A DNA stretch of 13,288 nt from Bacillota bacterium (GTDB lineage Bacteria; Bacillota; Clostridia; Lachnospirales; Lachnospiraceae). Of the stretch, positions 7,794 through 13,288 are shown piece after piece. The position numbers were made by a program, and so were the translations under genes. The stretch spans positions 1 through 13,288 of the forward strand of contig JAEZNB010000054.1 of assembly GCA_023441965.1 (NCBI GenBank), read 5' to 3'. Position 1 is the stretch's first letter, and every line of letters begins with the position of its first letter. The notes beneath the pieces are model-generated. The model was not told where the DNA came from and searched no databases. It was given only the letters and a program-made list of their open reading frames with translations.

Positions 7794-10010
7794 TTATCCC
7801 TTGGAGGGTAGCAGATATCTGCTTTCAAATTGCTCCACCGGCATCGGTTTCGCATAATAATAACCCTGTATGATATCACAGCCTACGGTACATAAGAATT
7901 CTACCTGCTCCCTTGTCTCAATACATTCTGCAACCACCTTCATATGCAGGTCTTTGGCCATAGAAATGGTATTTCTGATGACGGTCTGTCCCCTCTCCAC
8001 CTCATCCGTGATGCGGAACAGCTCACCATCCAGCTTGACGATATCTAAGGGAATGTCCTTCAGAGCATTTAATGAGGAATAGCCTGCACCGAAGTCATCC
8101 ATGGATACCATAAAGCCTTCCTCCCGAAGAGCAATTACCGTATCAATCAGCATCTGCTTGTTCTGCAAAAAGGCGCTTTCCGACAGCTCCAGCTCGATCA
8201 GCTCATGGGGAACCTCATATTCATCCACAGTATCCCTGATCGTTTCAGCCAGATGGGGATTGGTAAAATGGACCCGGGAGATGTTCACCGACAAGGGCAA
8301 GGGCAGATAGCCCTTATCCAGCCATTGCTTCTGAATCCGGCATACATTCCTAAGCATATACATATCTAATTCGGTAATAAATCCGTTCTTTTCAAATACC
8401 GGTATGAAGAAGCCCGGTGACAGCAGGTTTCCGTTCCCCCTGTTCCAACGGACCAGGGCCTCGGCTCCGCTTATCTTCTCTTCCGCAGTAGTGTACTTCG
8501 GCTGAAGATAGACCATGAACTCATTGTTTTTCAAAGCCTCGTGCATGGTTTTCTCTATCTTCTCCTCCTCCAACAGTCTTTCTCTGGAGTTATCATCAAA
8601 ATAAGATATGAAGACCTCGCTGCTGCCTTTGATTTTATTCTTTGCAATGCCAGCAAATTCCGCCATTCTGTCGATAGAATCCATCCGTTCTGTAATGAAG
8701 TAAACTCCAAAATAGAACTTAACGGTTTTTGTGTATTTGAATTGGTGGAGACGGTTGTTCAGATCAAGAATCCGTTCATGTATTTCCTCCGGCTCCAGAT
8801 AATCTATCAGCATATAGAACTGATCTGCCGCGTATCTGGTGAAGGGTTCTTCCGTTCTGACCCATTTCTTGATCAGCTGATAAACTTCCTTCAGTACTTC
8901 GTCTCCCTTCGTATGTCCAAAGGAATCATTAATGATTTTAAATCGATTGATATCAAAGTTTATTAAAGCGTATTTCTTCCTGAAAAAAGCCCGACTGTTC
9001 AGTATCCTGCCCGCATCGTTTCGGAACTTATACCAGTTGCTCCCCCCGGTAACGGGGTCCAGATACAGCATATGAAGCAGCTTTTGGTTTGATCTTCTAA
9101 GATAATGTATCAGGGAAAGAAAAAGTAACAGCATACCGGTTAAGGTTACTATCCATAGGATATTCGTAATACGGATGATATTCTGTGTTACCGGATTAAT
9201 GATGTCCGATCTTCCGACCATTACCGTCCAGTAATTCATTCCGAGGGGCTTTTTATACCACACCTTATTCAGGTTCTTATCACTTGGTTTATTAAACAGT
9301 TTAAAGCCAAATACGACATCCTGCATTTCTCCTTTCTGATAAAGAAAGCCCTCTGTCATAAGATCCTCATATCGAAAGTCTCTTGCCCTGTTATTGTTTA
9401 GATATGCAACAAGCTCATTTTTCTCATTTATGATGTAAATATCATTCTCATTCTTAAAGGATGGTTCCAGACTGAACTCTCCCAAATAATCAAGGCTGGC
9501 AATTTGATTTGCGATTAGCACTCCCAGAGTTTTCCCTTGATATTTGATAGGTGCTGAATATACCAGGACCGGCATATCCTCCTCAGTAATAACATTAACA
9601 CCTACATGCCCATGCATGGCATCCTGAAAGACTTTCTCCTTGTCGTAGAATACATTGATTCCGGCGGAATTAAGTCCTTTCCCTGACGTATCCACGATCG
9701 TAAGCCTCTGATAATCATGATCCTTAGCCAGTATCATCAGGGCTTCCATCATGCTGTTTCTGTCCAGCTTACCCCCTCTACCAATAAAATCAGCGGTTGT
9801 CTGTAAGGTTTCACAATTTTCCTGAAATCCTTCCCTAAGCAATGCAGTCGTATCTTCAGCAAGTAAATCATAAGAAACAATCGTTGAATGATAACTCTCC
9901 TTGACCATCCGGTTCATATGTAACATGCTTACTATTGATGCGATCATGGTTCCGGCTACAGCAAAAATAACCATAGGTACAATTCTGTTCTTTGGTATCG
10001 TAAGTTTCAT
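7794..10010 (-). CDS. Membrane c-di-GMP protein: Cache-like sensor, degenerate GGDEF, EAL phosphodiesterase
   Basis: A 738-residue protein. Membrane segments at about 12-32 and 283-304 flank a 250-residue extracellular region that looks like a double-Cache ligand sensor (YSAPIKYQGKTLGVLIANQ is typical). A GGDEF domain follows (about 316-470) with FDINRFKIINDSFGH and KGD conserved, but its signature is AADQF (394-398), so cyclase activity is unlikely. The EAL domain (about 490-733) keeps the expected catalytic and metal residues: Glu517 in EAL, Asn576, Glu608, Asp638/Asp639 in DDFGAGYSSL, Lys659, Glu695 and Gln715. It is therefore probably a c-di-GMP phosphodiesterase whose GGDEF domain may act as a GTP-sensing or structural part, as known for some GGDEF-EAL proteins. 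GGAGGG precedes the ATG. The following gene, tkt, has its own promoter. Confidence 0.93.
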   Translation of the reverse strand: MKLTIPKNRIVPMVIFAVAGTMIASIVSMLHMNRMVKESYHSTIVSYDLLAEDTTALLREGFQENCETLQTTADFIGRGGKLDRNSMMEALMILAKDHDYQRLTIVDTSGKGLNSAGINVFYDKEKVFQDAMHGHVGVNVITEEDMPVLVYSAPIKYQGKTLGVLIANQIASLDYLGEFSLEPSFKNENDIYIINEKNELVAYLNNNRARDFRYEDLMTEGFLYQKGEMQDVVFGFKLFNKPSDKNLNKVWYKKPLGMNYWTVMVGRSDIINPVTQNIIRITNILWIVTLTGMLLLFLSLIHYLRRSNQKLLHMLYLDPVTGGSNWYKFRNDAGRILNSRAFFRKKYALINFDINRFKIINDSFGHTKGDEVLKEVYQLIKKWVRTEEPFTRYAADQFYMLIDYLEPEEIHERILDLNNRLHQFKYTKTVKFYFGVYFITERMDSIDRMAEFAGIAKNKIKGSSEVFISYFDDNSRERLLEEEKIEKTMHEALKNNEFMVYLQPKYTTAEEKISGAEALVRWNRGNGNLLSPGFFIPVFEKNGFITELDMYMLRNVCRIQKQWLDKGYLPLPLSVNISRVHFTNPHLAETIRDTVDEYEVPHELIELELSESAFLQNKQMLIDTVIALREEGFMVSMDDFGAGYSSLNALKDIPLDIVKLDGELFRITDEVERGQTVIRNTISMAKDLHMKVVAECIETREQVEFLCTVGCDIIQGYYYAKPMPVEQFESRYLLPSKG

Positions 10011-10042
10011 TTATCCCTCCCGCAAGTAACCCATTCTACTGG

Positions 10043-10070
10043 ATAATGCGTTATACGCCCAGTCCCCCAA
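10043..10070 (-). promoter_or_regulatory. Weak candidate promoter of the EAL gene
   Basis: On the - strand TTGGGG (10065-10070) and CATTAT (10043-10048) are spaced by 16 bases. The match is mediocre. A symmetric dyad (10041-10065) covers the same bases. Read-through from the upstream kinase-like gene is an equally good explanation for expression. Confidence 0.25.
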
Positions 10071-10106
10071 CTTTTATTCTATTTTTTTATCTACCTGCCC
10101 CATTTA

Positions 10107-10604
10107 TCAGGTATTTGTGATTAGCTCGTCCACTTCCTCCGGTGATGGCTCTTCGAACTTAGCATCCAGCCTTTGCCGTAAGAGTTCATCAATAATATAT
10201 ACCCTTCCTGTGTCCTTCTTCTTGCTTTCGGCGATTAGTCTCTCATTTCTGTTCTCAAGCTGTTTTAAGCGTAGCTCCTCCGGAATATGCAGATAATGTA
10301 GCTCTGCTTCCATTCCCTTCTTTCTGAAATAATCCTTCGCGTCCTGGCGGTCTTTCTTTGACCAGTAGCCGTAGTCGATAATCACATTTATTCCACTTCC
10401 TATCATCTGTTCTGCCAACTGATAGAAATAAGCTTCACACCTGCGTGCTGTGTCATCATGCTGCTGTCCTAAGCAGGAATCCGACAGCCGGAGCATAAGC
10501 TCGTCCACTGAAAGTATAACCGCTTTATTCTGCTCCTTCAGCTTATTTGCATAATAGGATTTTCCGCTGGCTATTCTGCCGCATAAGATAATTACCTTTG
10601 CCAT
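10107..10604 (-). CDS. Small P-loop kinase-like protein (AAA_33-like)
   Basis: A 165-residue predicted nucleotide-binding protein. Walker A is GRIASGKS (residues 9-16) right after a hydrophobic first strand. The acidic pair VDE (33-35) and a strand ending NVIIDYG in mid-protein fit the P-loop kinase fold of the zeta-toxin / polynucleotide-kinase-like AAA_33 group. The Arg-rich stretch LENRNERL would be the lid. A phosphotransferase role for a small molecule or nucleotide is plausible; the substrate is unknown. The start was put at the ATG at 10604 because the P-loop then begins near residue 9 as in relatives, with GGAAGG four bases upstream. A TTG at 10652, directly after the upstream stop codon and six bases from AGGAG, would add 16 residues. 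It follows the ECF gene closely and is probably in its operon. Confidence 0.8.
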   Translation of the reverse strand: MAKVIILCGRIASGKSYYANKLKEQNKAVILSVDELMLRLSDSCLGQQHDDTARRCEAYFYQLAEQMIGSGINVIIDYGYWSKKDRQDAKDYFRKKGMEAELHYLHIPEELRLKQLENRNERLIAESKKKDTGRVYIIDELLRQRLDAKFEEPSPEEVDELITNT

Positions 10605-10652
10605 AGTACCTTCCTTCCGTATCCGCTCAGGGATGAACAGTTCCATAATCAA

Positions 10653-11216
10653 TTATTGCTCCTGAAGGTTTGTAAGCCTCCTTAGGACATATACAATCGC
10701 AGGAACTAAGATCAGCTGCAATATAATTCCGGGTACTGCCGTCCCAGTAGCAGCCACGATAGAAAGGGGTTTCGGAAGCTTCTCAAAGCCCAGCTGATTA
10801 ATTGCAACATATAATGCCCCTGCATATAGGATGCGGCCCAATACCATGGACAGAAGTAATCCCAGAAAAATCTGAATGTTCTTCCCAAAGAGCCTTATCC
10901 CTTTTCCTGCTTTTCCAGATGTAAACAGTCCTGAAAAGAAGCCATAGCCCGCCAATTCACACGCCATAATCAGGTTCATGGGAAACATGGGCATCCCGAA
11001 CAGTGAGTTCAGCAAGGGTGTAAGAAAGCCAATTGCCAGACCATAATATTTACCCAGGAATACACCGGCAACAAATACACTAAGGTGCATAGGTAAAAAC
11101 ATCTTTCCCAACTCAGAAATACCAAGCGCATGGAAGATCCATGGAATTACCACTCCGGCTGCCAGCATCATACCACCTGTTGCCAGCTTAAACACATATT
11201 GATTTCCCTTTTTCAT
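10653..11216 (-). CDS. ECF transporter S component (vitamin-binding membrane protein)
   Basis: A 187-residue, very hydrophobic protein with about six membrane segments. FLPMHLSVFVAGVFLGKYYG (residues 40-59), the PLLNSLFGMP loop (67-76) and the mid-membrane MACELAGYGFFSGL (84-97) match the substrate-binding S components of energy-coupling factor transporters (ECF_trnsprt family). S components bind a vitamin or metabolite and use a shared EcfA/A'/T module, normally encoded elsewhere; no such genes are in this window. The start has a full AAAGGAGG seven bases before the ATG. No known riboswitch is visible in the 65 bases upstream, so the ligand cannot be assigned that way. Neighbours are a Sir2 deacylase and a kinase-like protein. 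Confidence 0.9.
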   Translation of the reverse strand: MKKGNQYVFKLATGGMMLAAGVVIPWIFHALGISELGKMFLPMHLSVFVAGVFLGKYYGLAIGFLTPLLNSLFGMPMFPMNLIMACELAGYGFFSGLFTSGKAGKGIRLFGKNIQIFLGLLLSMVLGRILYAGALYVAINQLGFEKLPKPLSIVAATGTAVPGIILQLILVPAIVYVLRRLTNLQEQ

Positions 11217-11257
11217 CTTATACCTCCTTTGTTAGTCTTATATATCATCCATATTCC

Positions 11258-11283
11258 AAGCTTCCTGTTTCAGCAGGTAGCTT
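11258..11283 (-). repeat. Hairpin between the Sir2 and ECF genes
   Basis: Inverted repeat AAGCT-T-CCTG (11258-11267) and CAGG-T-AGCTT (11274-11283): nine pairs with one mismatch and a 6-base loop. It overlaps the Sir2 stop codon. No T-run follows on the - strand, so it looks like a transcript-processing or stability hairpin rather than a terminator. Confidence 0.6.
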
Positions 11284-12001
11284 AAATACGAGAAAATACC
11301 TCTCCCAATCCTGCCTGAATAAATAAGTCAGGCTCTTTGTCATACGAAGTAACAGCTTTATTAATTAAAACCATACGGCTCCCCCTATAATATTGAATCA
11401 GACCTGCAGCGGGGTATACACTTAAGGAGGTTCCTCCTATGATTAAAAGCTCTGCCCTGGAAATCGCTCTTATAGACTCTGCCATTAGCTCCTGATTCAA
11501 TCCTTCTTCATAAAGAACCACATCCGGCTTAATAATGCCTCCGCATTCGCACATAGGTATCGAAACCGTCTTCAAAAGCTCCTCTAAGGGGTAGAACCTG
11601 TTACAATTCATACAGTAATTTCTATGAACGGAGCCATGAAGCTCCAGTACCCTTTCACTTCCGGCCATCTGGTGCAGTCCGTCAATATTCTGTGTGATTA
11701 CGGCATCAAGCATCCCCTTACGCTCAAGTTCACTAAGCTTCTTATGCGTTATATTGGGTTTGGCCTCTGTATAAATCATCTTATCTCTGTAGAAGTCAAA
11801 AAACTTGGCTGTTTCCATTATAAAATAGGAGTGACTTAAGATCACCTCCGGCATAACCTCATACTTCATCCGATAAAGGCCGTCAACGCTCCTGAAGTCC
11901 GGTATCCCACTTTCGGTTGATACTCCGGCTCCACCGAAGAAAACAGTATAATTGCTCTCCATTATCCAATGCCTTAGTATGTTGATCTTGTCATTCAGCA
12001 T
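11282..12001 (-). CDS. Sir2-family NAD-dependent protein deacylase
   Basis: A 239-residue sirtuin that removes acyl groups from lysines using NAD, releasing nicotinamide and O-acyl-ADP-ribose. Motifs, numbered from the chosen start: GAGVSTESGIPDFRS (24-38), TQNIDGLHQMAG (103-114), catalytic His122 in LELHGS, zinc Cys130/Cys133 with the second pair as Cys151-x-Cys153, and GTSLSVYPA (190-198). Length fits bacterial class-U/III sirtuins. The frame is open up to an ATG at 12076, but those 25 extra residues are AT-rich, lack a ribosome site and overlap a promoter-like sequence. The ATG at 12001 has only a weak GGGG eight bases upstream yet matches the length of relatives. It is the first gene of a run with the ECF and kinase-like genes. 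Confidence 0.93.
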   Translation of the reverse strand: MLNDKINILRHWIMESNYTVFFGGAGVSTESGIPDFRSVDGLYRMKYEVMPEVILSHSYFIMETAKFFDFYRDKMIYTEAKPNITHKKLSELERKGMLDAVITQNIDGLHQMAGSERVLELHGSVHRNYCMNCNRFYPLEELLKTVSIPMCECGGIIKPDVVLYEEGLNQELMAESIRAISRAELLIIGGTSLSVYPAAGLIQYYRGSRMVLINKAVTSYDKEPDLFIQAGLGEVFSRI

Positions 12002-12053
12002 ATATTTACCCCATTCATGGATTGCAGCCAATATAAATATAAATATCCTATCT

Positions 12054-12084
12054 ATTATCATAATGAGATTTTTCATTATGTCAA
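12054..12084 (-). promoter_or_regulatory. Candidate promoter of the Sir2 gene with internal palindrome
   Basis: On the - strand a consensus TTGACA (12079-12084) lies 18-19 bases before TGATAA/GATAAT (12054-12060). A perfect 8-bp inverted repeat, CATAATGA (12059-12066) and TCATTATG (12073-12080), fills the spacer, as an operator would. The transcript would begin near 12047, leaving a leader of about 45 bases before the ATG at 12001. Confidence 0.5.
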
Positions 12085-12171
12085 CTACTTAATTAAATAA
12101 ATTAACTATTTATAGGAATATTTGTATATAAATACATCCAATTTTTCTTTTAATATCGTAATTTGCACCTA

Positions 12172-12197
12172 TTAAATTTTTAAGATGAAAAATTTAA
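12172..12197. repeat. AT-only inverted repeat
   Basis: A perfect 10-bp inverted repeat TTAAATTTTT (12172-12181) and AAAAATTTAA (12188-12197) with loop AAGATG. It lies just beyond the rRNA/tRNA terminator and upstream of the Sir2 promoter. No function can be assigned. Confidence 0.5.
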
Positions 12198-12200
12198 ACA

Positions 12201-12226
12201 TAAAAAAAACGACCTAACCAGGTCGT
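12201..12226 (-). terminator. Rho-independent terminator of the rRNA-tRNA operon
   Basis: A perfect 7-bp stem, AGGTCGT (12220-12226) with ACGACCT (12209-12215) and a 4-base loop, is followed on the - strand by an uninterrupted run of eight T. It begins seven bases after the last tRNA gene. Confidence 0.95.
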
Positions 12227-12232
12227 CATCAG

Positions 12233-12305
12233 TGAGACATCGGGGATTCGAACCCCGGACACCTTGATTAAAAGTCAAGTGCTCTACCGACTGAGCTAAT
12301 ATCTC
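12233..12305 (-). tRNA. tRNA-Lys (anticodon TTT)
   Basis: A 73-base cloverleaf: acceptor GAGATAT/ATGTCTC with one G-U pair, D arm GCTC/GAGC, anticodon stem CTTGA/TCAAG with loop CTTTTAA, T arm CGGGG/CCCCG with TTCGAAT. Discriminator A; no encoded CCA. Last gene of the array. Confidence 0.98.
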
Positions 12306-12316
12306 ATAAGTAAAAA

Positions 12317-12389
<73 letters not shown>

Positions 12390-12464
12390 AAGGTCAACTT
12401 CGTTGGCCTTCAGAAGTTGGGAATCTCCGCTTCTTCTTGGGTAAACGAAACCTATTATATTATG

Positions 12465-12491
12465 TACAAGTGGAGGATTGGTCCACTTGTA
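12465..12491 (-). repeat. Spacer hairpin after tRNA-fMet
   Basis: A perfect 10-bp inverted repeat TACAAGTGGA (12465-12474) and TCCACTTGTA (12482-12491), loop of 7, five bases past the tRNA-fMet 3' end. No T-run follows, so a precursor-processing hairpin is more likely than a terminator. Confidence 0.6.
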
Positions 12492-12496
12492 ATAAG

Positions 12497-12570
12497 TTGC
12501 GGGGATAGGATTTGAACCTATGACCTTCGGGTTATGAGCCCGACGAGCTTCCAGACTGCTCCACCCCGCG
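12497..12570 (-). tRNA. Initiator tRNA-fMet (anticodon CAT)
   Basis: A 74-base cloverleaf with anticodon loop CTCATAA. The acceptor CGCGGGG/CCCCGCA has the unpaired C1-A72 position, and the anticodon stem carries three consecutive G-C pairs. Both are marks of the initiator rather than elongator tRNA. Discriminator A; no encoded CCA. Confidence 0.97.
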
Positions 12571-12629
12571 GCACCGTTTTAATCTTTATTCTTCTTTCTT
12601 CATATGCAAGCATATGTGGCTTACGCCAG

Positions 12630-12711
12630 TGGATGGGGAAGGATTCGAACCTTCGAAAGCGTCGCTAACAGATTTACAGTCTGCCCCCTTTGGCCACTCG
12701 GGAACCCATCC
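12630..12711 (-). tRNA. tRNA-Tyr (anticodon GTA)
   Basis: An 82-base class II tRNA with a long variable arm. Acceptor GGATGGG/CCCATCC, anticodon arm CAGA-CTGTAAA-TCTG, T arm GAAGG/CCTTC. Discriminator A; no encoded CCA. Confidence 0.97.
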
Positions 12712-12763
12712 AAATTATATATACCATATCTTATACAACAATATAAAGCTAAATCATTGTTGA

Positions 12764-12836
12764 AGCCGATGATCGGACTCGAACCGATAACCTGCTGATT
12801 ACAAGTCAGCTGCTCTGCCAATTGAGCCACATCGGC
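12764..12836 (-). tRNA. tRNA-Thr (anticodon TGT)
   Basis: A 73-base cloverleaf: acceptor GCCGATG/CATCGGC, anticodon stem GCTGA/TCAGC with loop CTTGTAA, T loop TTCGAGT. Discriminator is T; no encoded CCA. Confidence 0.97.
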
Positions 12837-12909
12837 ATATTAAGTTGTGCTTGTCAGAGCTTCGTGCTCTGCCCGATTGCTCTGTCTATCTTCAAAAAAT
12901 TCTTATAAA

Positions 12910-12982
12910 TGGGACCTATAGGGCTCGAACCTATGACCCTCTGCTTGTAAGGCAGATGCTCTCCCAGCTGAGCTAAGATCCC
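12910..12982 (-). tRNA. tRNA-Val (anticodon TAC)
   Basis: A 73-base cloverleaf: acceptor GGGATCT/AGGTCCC with one G-U pair, anticodon stem TCTGC/GCAGA with loop CTTACAA, T loop TTCGAGC. Discriminator A; no encoded CCA. Confidence 0.98.
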
Positions 12983-13078
12983 ATGGGATTATTATGTTCT
13001 TAGCGTGACCATTCCATCCTTGTAAATAATGTAATCGGTTATGCTAACTACAACTGCCATAGAGCGTTCAGTCGTAAA

Positions 13079-13152
13079 CGACCCAGAAGGGACTCGAACC
13101 CTCGACCTCCGCCGTGACAGGGCGGCGCTCTAACCAACTGAGCCACTGGGCC
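13079..13152 (-). tRNA. tRNA-Asp (anticodon GTC)
   Basis: A 74-base cloverleaf: acceptor GGCCCAG/CTGGGTC with one G-U pair, anticodon stem CCGCC/GGCGG with loop CTGTCAC, T arm GAGGG/CCCTT. Discriminator G as expected for Asp; no encoded CCA. First tRNA after the 23S gene. Confidence 0.97.
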
Positions 13153-13185
13153 TTATTGATACTACACCAGAAAATGATGACGTCC

Positions 13186-13216
13186 AAGCGTCAGCCGGTT
13201 GCCCAAGCTTACGCTT
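13186..13216 (-). repeat. Hairpin in the 23S-tRNA-Asp spacer
   Basis: An inverted repeat AAGCGT (13186-13191) and ACGCTT (13211-13216), extended inward by AGC/GCT after one mismatch. It lies where a 5S gene would usually start and is probably a precursor-processing structure. Confidence 0.45.
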
Positions 13217-13235
13217 CCTCTGTAAAAACCTTTTC

Positions 13236-13288
13236 AGGTCAAGCCCTCGACCTATTAGTAACAGTCAGCTGCATGCATTACTGCACTT
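13236..13288 (-). rRNA. 23S rRNA, 3' end (cut by window edge)
   Basis: Read on the - strand, the last 53 bases match the conserved 3' end of clostridial 23S rRNA, with CTAATAGGTCGAGGGCTTGACC as the hallmark ending (13238-13259). The rest of the gene lies beyond the window. The exact 3' end is placed by analogy and may be off by a few bases. Confidence 0.92.

Noticed and set aside
10605..10652. TTG start adding 16 residues to the kinase-like protein
   Set aside because: An AGGAG is well placed for it, but an ATG at 10604 with its own GGAAGG puts the P-loop at the usual distance from the N-terminus. Kept as the alternative.
11217..11281. Riboswitch upstream of the ECF gene
   Set aside because: Only 65 bases are available and just a simple hairpin and SD are visible; no known vitamin riboswitch core was recognised.
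12002..12076. N-terminal extension of Sir2 that could look like a membrane anchor
   Set aside because: It is hydrophobic but AT-rich, has no ribosome site and overlaps a promoter-like sequence; sirtuins of this type start near the chosen ATG.
12601..12616. CATATGC-AA-GCATATG palindrome in the fMet-Tyr spacer
   Set aside because: It is short and rests on a self-complementary hexamer; at most a small processing hairpin.

Overview
The window looks like a chromosomal segment of a low-to-moderate-GC Bacillota, most likely a clostridium of the Lachnospiraceae type. This is judged from strong AGGAGG ribosome sites, protein wording typical of that group (an ECF S component, a Sir2 protein with a C-x-C half zinc site, a full-length transketolase), and an rRNA-linked tRNA array. 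The species assignment is inference; no database search was made.

Left part, + strand (2-2733): the end of one ABC exporter subunit and the complete second subunit, overlapping by 10 bases. Together they form an asymmetric heterodimeric exporter with one degenerate and one normal ATP site. A bidirectional terminator (2753-2788) separates them from everything to the right, which is all on the - strand.

Middle, - strand (5500-2815): a two-component operon read response regulator, sensor kinase, GNAT acetyltransferase. It has a clear sigma-A promoter and a 7-4-7 direct repeat just upstream of the -35 box, laid out like an OmpR/PhoB-family binding site. Next comes transketolase (tkt), with its own promoter, a 13-bp perfect leader hairpin and its own terminator. 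Upstream of that is a membrane c-di-GMP protein with an extracellular Cache-like sensor, a degenerate GGDEF domain and an apparently intact EAL phosphodiesterase domain.

Right part, - strand (12084-10107): a compact set of a Sir2 NAD-dependent deacylase, an ECF vitamin-transporter S component and a small P-loop kinase-like protein. The co-directional arrangement suggests a cofactor uptake/use unit, possibly linked to NAD. The ligand and the kinase substrate are not known from sequence.

Far right, - strand (13288-12201): the tail of an rRNA operon. It holds the 3' end of 23S rRNA and then seven tRNA genes in transcription order Asp, Val, Thr, Tyr, fMet, Phe, Lys, ending in a strong Rho-independent terminator. 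No 5S gene follows the 23S, and none of the seven tRNA genes encodes its CCA end. There is no CRISPR array, insertion sequence or phage gene. No intergenic stretch exceeds 300 bases. Most of the window is ordinary housekeeping DNA; the points most worth following are the Sir2/ECF/kinase cluster, the regulator's direct repeat, the tkt leader hairpin and the missing 5S gene.
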